Notes under the pieces: generated by a model
The model's input: only the letters and a program-made list of their open reading frames with translations
What the model was told of the DNA's origin: nothing
Database searches by the model: none
From: a virus
Virus record (IMG/VR): IMGVR_UViG_3300046004_000662
Location: 1-47,349 of that record
Direction: 5' to 3' (one strand)
Length of the DNA stretch: 47,349 nt
Part shown: piece by piece, positions 32,762-39,739 of the stretch
Position numbering within the stretch: position 1 is the stretch's first letter
Layout: each line of letters opens with the position of its first letter
Position numbers and translations under genes: made by a program

Positions 32762-32891
32762 CTCTGTGAGTGTATCGTGTAGTGCCTTTAAGCCTATCTA
32801 CTGGTCTGTGAGTGACACTAGGATAACGCAAGACCAGATTGTGGAACATAACGCAGTGGGGAAAGAACTCTGTGGGTGGAGAACCGATTAG
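32658..32891 (+). CDS. o-spanin lipoprotein (Rz1-like)
   Basis: The 77-aa protein (a start at MRLAGAM, 32688, is also possible) has a signal peptide ending in lipobox IASC, so the mature protein would start at that Cys and sit in the outer membrane. It overlaps the Rz candidate by 104 bp in a different frame. Two further Cys in the mature part (about 41 and 72) could form a disulphide. Confidence 0.65.
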   Translation: MISLGLRKRVMRLAGAMLLSIMIASCQTTPSGVISSVSVSCSAFKPIYWSVSDTRITQDQIVEHNAVGKELCGWRTD

Positions 32892-33090
32892 CGAACGCTT
32901 GGCCGTTCTAGAGACAAAACTGGATTTAACAATCCAAGAGTTGGATAAGACGGTAACCAAGATCAATACGTTGCATGACGTCTACATGCAGGCCAAGGGG
33001 GCCAACTATTTCATGCATGTGTTGACGGCTATGGCTGCTTTCCTTGCCGCGAAGTTCAGCTACTTGCTCTTCAGTACGCCTATCAAATAG
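32872..33090 (+). CDS. XhlA/holin-like small membrane protein
   Basis: The 72-aa protein starts at GTG 32872, behind a GGGGA; TTG at 32839 is an alternative. A coiled-coil first half (SERLAVLETKLDLTIQELDK) is followed by one C-terminal membrane helix (FMHVLTAMAAFLAAKFSYLLF). This layout resembles haemolysin XhlA-type lysis accessories. It closes the rightward arm, just before the bidirectional terminator. Confidence 0.55.
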   Translation: MGGEPISERLAVLETKLDLTIQELDKTVTKINTLHDVYMQAKGANYFMHVLTAMAAFLAAKFSYLLFSTPIK

Positions 33091-33092
33091 CA

Positions 33093-33143
33093 AAAAACCG
33101 ATACCGAACGCTCTCGTTGTGAGAACATACGGTATCGGTTTTT
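33093..33143. terminator. Bidirectional terminator between arms
   Basis: AAAAACCGATACCG (33093-33106) pairs perfectly with CGGTATCGGTTTTT (33130-33143). The A-tract and T-tract make it a terminator in both directions. It separates the converging rightward lysis genes (stop 33090) from the leftward replication genes (stop 33150). Confidence 0.9.
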
Positions 33144-33149
33144 ACGTCT

Positions 33150-35165
33150 TTACTTTATCGGGCAGGCACCAGTGGCGCAGTCGTCATCGAGGATTTCATC
33201 GAAGCTGTTGACTAGGCTTACCGGCTTGAGTGTCGAGGCATAGGCCTCAAAGACCTCACGACTCACGACTTCCTGAGGCAGATAGGGATAGCCCAAGTCC
33301 TCAGCGGTCTTAGTCGGGTCAGCCCTGAAGAGGAATGAGACACCCACGTAGTGGTCCCAGTTACCGTAAATCCAATCCACGATATCGGGAACCTCAGCCG
33401 GGTCATAGCTGACCGTGATGGAGGCGTTGTGAGTAACGTAGTTCTCCATGTAGAACTTGTAACGGTTCAACTGGTCTACGGCTGACTCAAGGTTGACTTC
33501 CTTGCCGTCTACGTCGGAGAACCCCAGATCGCCCCAATCAACAGGGAAGCGAACAAGTACGGCATCAGGATTATAAGGGTCAGCAAAAGTATAATAGCCG
33601 CTGTCAGATAGGAGACCAAGCAGAGGGTCTGTAGCAGCAAATCGGACATTGTTGAAGATATACCTTCCGAGTGGCTTATGGATGCCCTCGGTGGTATCCA
33701 TGATCTTCGACAGGGTACCGGAAGGCTTGATGGTGGTGACACACTTGGACCTAGGCATGATGACTTCATCCGCCATGATGTAGGTGGCCCTCTGTGCTAC
33801 TCCCCTGAGGGTGCGGAGCTTCTGATAATCATCGTGGTGTTCCCACCTGACGATACCCGTCAATCCAACACCAGTGAGGCGTAGGAACTCATTAAGCTCA
33901 TGCCATGACCTCTGAAGGATACCATCGTCAAGGTTGACGCATGTCTGCCTATAGTTCGCACGGGCAACAAGCTCAGTGGCTCGGATGAGTCCGTCCCAGT
34001 CGCCATTGAACTTAGCAAGGTCGATCTCTACGAGGTTACAGAAGGACTTGTTGGCGAGGAGGATCTCAGCGCAGGGGTTGACACCCTTGAACCATGGAGC
34101 GCGGAGAAGAGCAGCCTGACCATTAATGAAGCCGGGCTCACTGCCTCCTGACTCGACCATAAGTGAGAAGATGTCAGTGAGTTCAGACTTGGAAGGTCGA
34201 TGGTAGAATACGAGGGAGTTGTTGGACTGGGAACGCTGGGGGTTGTCAATCCAATGATCCTTCTTGGCCTTGGCGAACTCGACCCACTCAGGGTCACCGT
34301 AAGGTACCACTGCGATCTCTGCTGACCGCCTAGAGCTAAGGGTGGTGCCCAGATGGTTCATGATATCGAGGATGTCGATACGACTCAGCAGCCTCGAAGC
34401 CTTCTTGTTCAGGACAATACAAATCTGCTCAAAGGCCTTGCTGATGGTCTCATCACCAGAGCTAATCCAGCCATAGCCCTTTAGTCGGACCCCAGCAGGA
34501 CGAATCTCTGAGAAGTCCAAGGTCAGTTTCTCGCAGTGCCTCTTGTTAGCCAGAAGCTTCCCTGCGGCCTTGGCCCATGCCTCAGCACTGTCGCCTACCT
34601 TTAGTACCCAGTGGTACCCGTAGTTGTCTTCGGTGTTGCGGAACTGGTGGAACTGCTCGACGTTGTGCTCGTAGCCCTTATCAGCAATGTCGGTCTTGGT
34701 GGATCGAATGATCTCTACTTCTGTGGGTCGTGAGAAACCTGAGAGAGTCCCAACAACCGGTTCAAAACCGACACCGCATCCCTGTAATAGAAGCCAGAAG
34801 CTATCAACAATGTCGTGGACTGTTTCAACTCGGAGGAAGGAACAGTTGAACATAGAGGCTTCGCGAGATTGTCCAACAGCCGTTCCACCAAGCCACAGAG
34901 TACGGCCTGCCGGGAGAGCCTTTCGTGCGAGGAACAGTTCTCGAAGCTCATGAAGCTCGGCCTCATGCCGGGGTCGCCACTTCTTGTTTCCAAGGGCCCG
35001 CTTCCAGAGCCACTCTTGGTGTCCGATGACTCGATCAACAGTCTGCTCCCAAGTCTCAAAGACCTTACCTTGGTCATCCAACGGCCTCGAATAAGTCCTC
35101 CTCGTTATAATTTCAGCCCTAGGGCTAGGAGTGTAACTGCTTGAGTTCGGAAAGTTCTCGGACAT
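33150..35165 (-). CDS. Adenosylcobalamin-dependent ribonucleotide reductase (class II)
   Basis: The 671-aa enzyme reduces ribonucleotides to deoxyribonucleotides. Active-site residues are C365 and E367 in VNPCAEILL, C376 in SFCNL, C108 in MFNCSF, and the C-terminal thiol pair C663/C668 in CATGACPIK. No iron-binding subunit gene is present, and the sequence follows the monomeric B12-dependent type. The start at 35165 (MSENFPNSSS) is chosen because the 240 bases of open frame further upstream lie inside the LAGLIDADG gene in another frame. It depends on host or environmental B12. Confidence 0.9.
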   Translation of the reverse strand: MSENFPNSSSYTPSPRAEIITRRTYSRPLDDQGKVFETWEQTVDRVIGHQEWLWKRALGNKKWRPRHEAELHELRELFLARKALPAGRTLWLGGTAVGQSREASMFNCSFLRVETVHDIVDSFWLLLQGCGVGFEPVVGTLSGFSRPTEVEIIRSTKTDIADKGYEHNVEQFHQFRNTEDNYGYHWVLKVGDSAEAWAKAAGKLLANKRHCEKLTLDFSEIRPAGVRLKGYGWISSGDETISKAFEQICIVLNKKASRLLSRIDILDIMNHLGTTLSSRRSAEIAVVPYGDPEWVEFAKAKKDHWIDNPQRSQSNNSLVFYHRPSKSELTDIFSLMVESGGSEPGFINGQAALLRAPWFKGVNPCAEILLANKSFCNLVEIDLAKFNGDWDGLIRATELVARANYRQTCVNLDDGILQRSWHELNEFLRLTGVGLTGIVRWEHHDDYQKLRTLRGVAQRATYIMADEVIMPRSKCVTTIKPSGTLSKIMDTTEGIHKPLGRYIFNNVRFAATDPLLGLLSDSGYYTFADPYNPDAVLVRFPVDWGDLGFSDVDGKEVNLESAVDQLNRYKFYMENYVTHNASITVSYDPAEVPDIVDWIYGNWDHYVGVSFLFRADPTKTAEDLGYPYLPQEVVSREVFEAYASTLKPVSLVNSFDEILDDDCATGACPIK

Positions 35166-35517
35166 ATAGCTCTCTTTCGGGGTTTCTAAACATCCCCCGT
35201 CTATTTGGAAGTCTAATGGGGCGGCAGTCTTTTCTGTAGGTAACCAGAAGTTCCGCCTGAGGTCGCTTCTCTCGTAGGTATGGAAGAAGCAATTCCGTTG
35301 CGGATAAGGCGTTGTCTCCGTAAACGGCCCACAGATATTGGGGCTTATTGATACGCTGCTTTCGTGCGGCAACAGACCCACCCAAAAGTCCCTGTAGAAA
35401 CTCAAGGGTAGGTCTGTGGGTATTGACTACACGAATAGCCACCGCGCCGTTGCTCTCAATCCGAAAGCAACCTTCACCGTCAATAAACCCCGCGGCATAA
35501 GCGAGGTCAGCGTTCAT
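35125..35517 (-). CDS. LAGLIDADG homing endonuclease
   Basis: The 130-aa protein contains a single LAGLIDADG motif at the N-terminus (LAYAAGFIDGEGCFRI) with the catalytic acid, followed by the typical beta-beta-alpha core (YLWAVYGDNALSATELLLPYLREKRPQAELL). One motif implies a homodimer. It starts directly after the MazG-like stop (TGAATG) and overlaps the reductase start by 41 bp, so it sits between two metabolic genes without breaking either. Confidence 0.88.
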   Translation of the reverse strand: MNADLAYAAGFIDGEGCFRIESNGAVAIRVVNTHRPTLEFLQGLLGGSVAARKQRINKPQYLWAVYGDNALSATELLLPYLREKRPQAELLVTYRKDCRPIRLPNRRGMFRNPERELYVRELSELKQLHS

Positions 35518-35976
35518 TCAAATAAGGTCAATCAAATCGGGCGGCATGTAGTTCGGGCCCTTGAGTATCTTGCCGTCCTCCCGCCGTATCGGCTTACCAT
35601 CCCGATCAAGCTTGCTCATGTTGGAAGCATGAACCCTAGCGAAGGCCTCATTGAAGACATCCAGCGGAATGATGGAGGCAATGTTGTTGATCTGCCCGAG
35701 AACCTTAGCCATCTCAGGGTCAACCTCACGAACACCTACGAGGTAGGCACCCGTGGAGACATACTCCAGATCGATGAGTTCCTTGAGGAGCTGGGCCATA
35801 GCCTCACGAACCTCCTGAAGCTCCTCAGCCATGAGCTTCTTCCACAGCTCAGGGTCTTCGCTGGCCTGAAAGGCAGACATGAACTCACGGACCATGTTGC
35901 CGCGATCCACCGTCTCCTTGTCCTCAAACGGGAGGGTCATCTGGTCATCATCAAGATCAATAATTTCGTTGGTCAT
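35518..35976 (-). CDS. MazG/PRA-PH-like nucleotide pyrophosphohydrolase
   Basis: The 152-aa all-helical protein has EELQEVREAM, then ELIDLEYVSTGAYLVG, and the end motif FNEAFARVHASNMSKL followed by DGKPIRREDGKILKGPNY. These mark the PRA-PH/MazG superfamily, with metal-binding Glu/Asp residues. It probably hydrolyses NTPs or alarmone-type nucleotides during infection. Start overlaps the upstream stop. Confidence 0.8.
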   Translation of the reverse strand: MTNEIIDLDDDQMTLPFEDKETVDRGNMVREFMSAFQASEDPELWKKLMAEELQEVREAMAQLLKELIDLEYVSTGAYLVGVREVDPEMAKVLGQINNIASIIPLDVFNEAFARVHASNMSKLDRDGKPIRREDGKILKGPNYMPPDLIDLI

Positions 35977-36266
35977 TAGCCTATTCCATAGTTGCGAAGA
36001 ACAGTGAGGGTCTGACTTACCGACAACCCAGCGAGTACCTCTGCTTGGTTAAGTCCATCAGCATAGTTGGTGTAGTCACCATCATCATTCAGTGCGATCA
36101 CAAAGATGCCCCTGATGCGGCTACCGTTGGCGAGGTCCTTCATTTCCTCCTCGTTGGGAAGGGATGGGGTGTACTCCTCCTCTTCGGGAAGGTATTCGTC
36201 GGGGTGTATTCGGTTCCCAAACAGAGGAACCACTTTGAAATCAGTTGGTACAGTATCGTCAGTCAT
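35976..36266 (-). CDS. Uncharacterised protein
   Basis: This 96-aa acidic protein has a disordered N-terminal half (DEYLPEEEEYTPSLPNEEE) and a compact C-terminal half (IRGIFVIALNDDGDYTNYADG, then QAEVLAGLSVSQTLTVL). I know no function. It is coupled on both sides by TAATG overlaps. Confidence 0.65.
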   Translation of the reverse strand: MTDDTVPTDFKVVPLFGNRIHPDEYLPEEEEYTPSLPNEEEMKDLANGSRIRGIFVIALNDDGDYTNYADGLNQAEVLAGLSVSQTLTVLRNYGIG

Positions 36267-36571
36267 TAATCAGCGGGTCCACAATCGAGGGCTCTAGCAA
36301 AGGCAGTCATGAGGTCGTAGGTTTGACCTAGGGTCAACGTAATGACATCCGCCGTGGTGCCATTATCCTGCCGGATACAAACCTTGTAGGCATTTTCCCA
36401 CCACACTTCGACGGGGGGGTTTCGCTTCGGAGCAGTAGCAAGGTCTACGACTGTCCAGTAGTAGCCATGCTTGTCGTGCTCTTCATGGATGCTCTCAGCT
36501 ACGATCTTTCGACTTGGCTGACGACCGGGCGAGTTCCCTTTCCGCGAAGAAGATGATTTTCTTGAGGTCAT
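36266..36571 (-). CDS. Uncharacterised protein
   Basis: The 101-aa protein has a basic Ser/Arg/Lys-rich N-terminus (residues 1-25) lying over the end of the upstream gene in another frame, then a small folded part (YYWTVVDLATAPKRNPPVEVWWEN). The basic tail may only reflect the overlap; no internal Met offers a better start. Function unknown. Confidence 0.6.
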   Translation of the reverse strand: MTSRKSSSSRKGNSPGRQPSRKIVAESIHEEHDKHGYYWTVVDLATAPKRNPPVEVWWENAYKVCIRQDNGTTADVITLTLGQTYDLMTAFARALDCGPAD

Positions 36572-36845
36572 AGCTCAGATCATTTCCTGCTTTCTCTCCT
36601 AGGCGGTACGCGGCCTTGAAGATATTTCCTACGTTGAAATTCATCTGCTTGTGTTCGATGAGGTCTAAAAGCTCTTTGGCCCCATCGGGAAGCTTGTAAT
36701 AGTCAGTCGAGCCGCCATCGGATGCTATCTTGGTGTCTCTGATTGTAATCACGGCAGACTTGTTGAGGCACCATCCTTGAGCCTGATGAATGTTGCAGGG
36801 GTGGTCTACGACTTTGTGACAATAGATGCAGAGGGTGGGCTCCAC
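36495..36845 (-). CDS. DUF3310-type protein (T7 gp1.7-like)
   Basis: The 116-aa protein has an N-terminal zinc-binding-like cluster (CIYCHKVVDHPCNIH, then CLNKS). It continues with the DUF3310 pattern DYYKLPDGAKELLDLIEHKQ, then NFNVGNIFKAAYRLGEK and a helix ending in ERELAR. T7 gp1.7 of this family is linked to nucleotide phosphorylation. The start is GTG at 36845 with AAGGAG eight bases upstream, inside the exonuclease gene (40-bp overlap). The Cys cluster is an addition to the usual domain. Confidence 0.7.
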   Translation of the reverse strand: MEPTLCIYCHKVVDHPCNIHQAQGWCLNKSAVITIRDTKIASDGGSTDYYKLPDGAKELLDLIEHKQMNFNVGNIFKAAYRLGEKAGNDLSYDLKKIIFFAERELARSSAKSKDRS

Positions 36846-37567
36846 AGGATGGGCTCCTTCTTTTCACTGTTCCAATCAGAGGCCCTCAGGATGCGAGCCA
36901 GCCGTGCTTGCAGCAGAGCGTCGTCCTCAGTCAGGCCAGCCTTCTCAAAGGCCTCTACGACGCCCTCCCAGCCCCGCTGGACGTACTTCTCAGCCTTGAC
37001 AGCCCCGATACCGGGACAACCGGGATAGCCGTCTGTGGGGTCTCCTGAGAGCGTCTGTCTGAGCCAGTTCTGATCGGCTTCATGCTCTTCAATGGTGTGC
37101 AGGGTTTCCTGTCGCCACAGAAGGCCGGGTATGGTCAGAAGGTCTTTGTCCTCAGAGACGATGATCGGGTTCTCAACGCGACCTTGAGTAGCCATGATGC
37201 CCATCAGGTCGTCAGCCTCTAGGCAGTCAACCCGCCCAGCGGAGAGTTCACTGAAGACCCTCTGGATGACAGTCCAATAGCACAGAGGCTTACGGGAACG
37301 GCCAGCCTTGTAGCCGTCATACATTGCAGAGCGGAACAGGGCATTGCCCGTAAAGCAGAAGAACAACTTGAACTCGGGGGAGCCGCCCAACCACTCACTA
37401 ATGAAGTGCTGCTTGGTCTGCGCAATGCGAGTGAAGATCATCCAGACCTCCTCCGCATTAGAAGCCAACACATGGTTGTCAGCGTCCCACCGAGTCTCAT
37501 GCTCTGCTGCTGCTGCTGCCGTGTACATCAAGTGGTCGGCATCAAATAGCAGAGTGTATGTTTTCAT
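36806..37567 (-). CDS. 5'-3' exonuclease (T7 gp6-like)
   Basis: The 253-aa FEN-type nuclease removes RNA primers and degrades DNA ends. Metal-binding acids appear in LLFDADHLMYTA, LEADDLMGIMA and IVSEDKDLL, followed by the helix-hairpin-helix motif GDPTDGYPGCPGIGAVKAEKY. The start at 37567 (MKTYTLLFDADHL) overlaps the stop of an upstream tiny membrane ORF (ATGA), which explains why a longer open frame to 37636 should not be used. Confidence 0.88.
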   Translation of the reverse strand: MKTYTLLFDADHLMYTAAAAAEHETRWDADNHVLASNAEEVWMIFTRIAQTKQHFISEWLGGSPEFKLFFCFTGNALFRSAMYDGYKAGRSRKPLCYWTVIQRVFSELSAGRVDCLEADDLMGIMATQGRVENPIIVSEDKDLLTIPGLLWRQETLHTIEEHEADQNWLRQTLSGDPTDGYPGCPGIGAVKAEKYVQRGWEGVVEAFEKAGLTEDDALLQARLARILRASDWNSEKKEPILWSPPSASIVTKS

Positions 37568-37653
37568 CCGAAAATAAGCCTTATAGTTTCTAGGATGGCT
37601 CCTACCGTGAACATGATATAGCCAATCCAGAACCATCCACGAAAACTAGGCAT
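37564..37653 (-). CDS. Tiny membrane protein between glutaredoxin and exonuclease
   Basis: A 29-residue ORF (MPSFRGWFWIGYIMFTVGAI...) forms one strong membrane helix. Its ATG overlaps the end of the glutaredoxin gene by 8 bp and its TGA overlaps the exonuclease ATG. The tight coupling on both sides argues for a translated gene. Function unknown. Confidence 0.55.
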   Translation of the reverse strand: MPSFRGWFWIGYIMFTVGAILETIRLIFG

Positions 37654-37873
37654 GATCTGTGCCGAGATAGCGACGAAGCTCTTCATAGCCACCTACCCTG
37701 AGACCCTTATGGTAAACCTGAGGCACCAAGGTAATACCCTGATCACGCAAGAAGTTCTTCAAGATAGGGGACTGGCTCACATCATAGACTGATACCTGAC
37801 AGTCGCGGCTAGCCAACAGAGCCAGAGCCATGGAGCAGTAGTTACAGTTAGGCTGAGAGAGCATGACCCACAT
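37646..37873 (-). CDS. Glutaredoxin
   Basis: The 75-aa thioredoxin-fold protein has active site C10-N-Y-C13 (LSQPNCNYCSMAL), cis-Pro segment TLVPQVY and the GGYEEL glutathione-side motif. It can reduce the ribonucleotide reductase encoded further along the same operon. The start at 37873 is chosen by fold; upstream in-frame residues overlap the previous gene. Confidence 0.82.
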   Translation of the reverse strand: MWVMLSQPNCNYCSMALALLASRDCQVSVYDVSQSPILKNFLRDQGITLVPQVYHKGLRVGGYEELRRYLGTDHA

Positions 37874-37883
37874 GGTGGGCCAA

Positions 37884-38123
37884 TCAGTTCGCGGCAGTGG
37901 TGTCATCGACGGGGATGACGGTATCTCCACCGGAGGAGTCAACGATGGGCTCGACTGCAACAGGTACGGGGACCACGGGTGCGGGCCCTTCCACCACGGG
38001 GGTGGCAGCGTTGTTGAAGAGGTCATTCAGTCGGCCCTCGACATAGTTGATAGAAGGATTGCTGAAGCCGTAGTTCTGGCAGAACAGGACGATCTCAGTG
38101 GCAATGGCGCGGAAGTCAGTCAT
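37884..38123 (-). CDS. Uncharacterised protein with Pro/Val-rich tail
   Basis: The 79-aa protein starts at 38123 (MTDFRAIATEIV), overlapping the upstream stop (TAATG). A helical N-terminal half is followed by a disordered Ala/Pro/Val/Asp tail (NAATPVVEGPAPVVPVPVAV). Function unknown. Confidence 0.6.
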   Translation of the reverse strand: MTDFRAIATEIVLFCQNYGFSNPSINYVEGRLNDLFNNAATPVVEGPAPVVPVPVAVEPIVDSSGGDTVIPVDDTTAAN

Positions 38124-38332
38124 TACACGGGGTCTCCAATGTTGAGGGGCACGCACTTGTATGCGGCAAAGATGGGAACGTCTTGGGGTCCCTGAGCCGA
38201 AGCAATCAGGGAGTGATAGACACGCTGGTTGTCAGCTTCGCAGGCCTCCATGCTTGGATAAGCGCGGGCCTCACTTGTCGTTATTGGGCCGGACAGGGAC
38301 AGTACGACCATAGCCATCATCACGTAGAGCAT
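38123..38332 (-). CDS. Small secreted protein
   Basis: The 69-aa protein has a signal peptide (MLYVMMAMVVLSLSG...SEARA) and a mature part of about 45 residues with two Cys, which could form one disulphide in the periplasm. It overlaps the lipoprotein-like ORF upstream by 62 bp. Function unknown; superinfection exclusion or envelope effects are possible. Confidence 0.5.
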   Translation of the reverse strand: MLYVMMAMVVLSLSGPITTSEARAYPSMEACEADNQRVYHSLIASAQGPQDVPIFAAYKCVPLNIGDPV

Positions 38333-38519
38333 TATCTGGAATCCAGTCGTTGATGTTTGAAGCGTTAGGTGTCCGATGCTGTTGGCTGCACGACGGCAGT
38401 AACAAGAGCATCCCAGCTAACAGGAAATAGGGTAGCCATATAAGCAGAGATCTGTTTTGCAACCTGTTGGGTTTCCTTCTGTGTATGACTATCGAGACGG
38501 AGAACACAGACCCTTGCAA
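38271..38519 (-). CDS. Lipoprotein-like ORF overlapping thyX
   Basis: This 82-aa frame lies largely inside the 3' end of thyX in another frame. It encodes a hydrophobic segment (LLIWLPYFLLAGMLLLL) ending in a lipobox-like LPSC, then a polar tail of about 35 residues, the last part beyond the thyX stop. The true start is uncertain. Overlap by 155 bp lowers confidence, but the signal-lipobox-tail pattern is unlikely by chance. Confidence 0.4.
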   Translation of the reverse strand: MQGSVFSVSIVIHRRKPNRLQNRSLLIWLPYFLLAGMLLLLPSCSQQHRTPNASNINDWIPDNALRDDGYGRTVPVRPNNDK

Positions 38520-39102
38520 ACGCGTAGAGAGAGCCTGACCAAATCCACTCGGTCATCATGGACTGGGGGAGGACCATGCGGGCTTGTTCTGGGCATACGC
38601 CTGCCTTGAGGAGGTGATTGTAATAGTCCACAGCTTCCTGATGATGGCTGTAGATATCTCCATGCCAATCATCAAAGTCCCACAATGAAGGGGGATAAGC
38701 AGCCTCCTCTGAAGAGCCCTGCTTCACGTTCTCCGCACGTTTGCGCCAAGTCTCAGGCACGAAAAACGTTGGTTCTGAATCGACGTAGCGTCGGCTGACC
38801 TCGTTCCAACTAAGACCCACCGTGTGTTTCTGAAGCTGCCGGGCCACGAAGATAGGAGCGGCCACCCGAAATGAGACAGCGCAATGTGCGAAAGGAGACC
38901 AGTGGTTGTGCGTTGCGAGGTATTTAATGAGCTTGGTATCACGGTCTGATAGTACCTCATTGAACTGAAGAACCCTTGAGTTACCCTTAGGGTCCGCGCC
39001 TTCAACTATGTTCCACTCACTGGTCTTATCAAAACTCACCCGTGCAGCATTCACTACAGACAGATCTGAGCCCATGCTGTCTATGAGTTCTACTGTGATC
39101 AT
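38365..39102 (-). CDS. thyX: Flavin-dependent thymidylate synthase
   Basis: The 245-aa enzyme converts dUMP to dTMP using methylene-THF and FAD. The signature is the ThyX motif in RQLQKHTVGLSWNEVSRRY, with the phage-type Gln/Lys variants of the usual RHR, and ATHNHWSPFAH upstream. The start at 39102 (MITVELIDSMG) overlaps the previous stop (ATGA) with GGAG just upstream, so the ten-codon extension is not used. Confidence 0.92.
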   Translation of the reverse strand: MITVELIDSMGSDLSVVNAARVSFDKTSEWNIVEGADPKGNSRVLQFNEVLSDRDTKLIKYLATHNHWSPFAHCAVSFRVAAPIFVARQLQKHTVGLSWNEVSRRYVDSEPTFFVPETWRKRAENVKQGSSEEAAYPPSLWDFDDWHGDIYSHHQEAVDYYNHLLKAGVCPEQARMVLPQSMMTEWIWSGSLYAFARVCVLRLDSHTQKETQQVAKQISAYMATLFPVSWDALVTAVVQPTASDT

Positions 39103-39347
39103 TCCTGCTCCAAATCGAGTTCGTTGAGCCACCTAAGGCCACCTACGGTTGGTCGCCATTCGCGAGAGAACACATTCAGGTGAACCCTCGTACTAATGAG
39201 GCCCATGGAAGCAGCCATGGCTACATAGTCTGCATGCTTCCGTGCGAAATCGGACTGTACCGTGAAGCCACGGATGTGAGCTTCTAGGATCACTGAGCAT
39301 AGTCCGTCGTCAATTGCTGTTAGAACATCAGTCTGTATTTGTCCCAC
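39099..39347 (-). CDS. Uncharacterised protein
   Basis: The 82-aa helical protein (MGQIQTDVLTAIDDGLCSVI...) starts with GTG at 39347 behind AAGGA. It has a possible winged-helix character (FARKHADYVAMAASMGLISTR, then WRPTVGGLRWL) but no firm match. It overlaps the nuclease gene upstream by 28 bp and thyX by 4 bp. Confidence 0.55.
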   Translation of the reverse strand: MGQIQTDVLTAIDDGLCSVILEAHIRGFTVQSDFARKHADYVAMAASMGLISTRVHLNVFSREWRPTVGGLRWLNELDLEQE

Positions 39348-39739
39348 CTGTAGTCCTTGCCGTTGGTTCGCGTGGTTCTAAGCGAGAGATTTGACGATTT
39401 AATCTCGGACGCCGGTATTATCCACATCTCCGAAGCATGGACGATCACAAGGATATCGTACATTTGCTCGGCAATGTTATTGGACCGGGTGCGACACTGT
39501 AAGTAGTGGAAGTTTGCTGATTTATTCCATGTTGCGGTTTTGACTTGAACTCGCTGGAATATTCCACCCTGCTCAACAATAAAGTCGACGCAGCTTTGTT
39601 GGGTGGCGGGCCAGTAAACCTGATGCCCGTGGGATAGAAAATAGGAAGCAGCCAAGTGTTCGCTCGCTGCTCCTACATAGTGCTCTCTTCGAAGCCCAAG
39701 CGCATCAATGCGTTTGAGCCCAGTTACGTCCAGTGACAT
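39320..39739 (-). CDS. PD-(D/E)XK endonuclease
   Basis: The 139-aa protein matches the small PD-(D/E)XK group found in introns and as free-standing phage nucleases: GAASEHLAASYFLSHGHQVYWP, then SCVDFIV with the metal-binding Asp and QRVQVKTA with the Gln-x-Lys. It overlaps the DNA polymerase 3' end by 35 bp, as expected for a nuclease inserted beside a replication gene; alternatively it could process junctions. Confidence 0.78.
   Translation of the reverse strand: MSLDVTGLKRIDALGLRREHYVGAASEHLAASYFLSHGHQVYWPATQQSCVDFIVEQGGIFQRVQVKTATWNKSANFHYLQCRTRSNNIAEQMYDILVIVHASEMWIIPASEIKSSNLSLRTTRTNGKDYRWDKYRLMF

Noticed and set aside
35166-35405. N-terminal extension of ribonucleotide reductase
   Set aside because: It overlaps the LAGLIDADG gene out of frame and lacks family similarity; start at 35165 is used.
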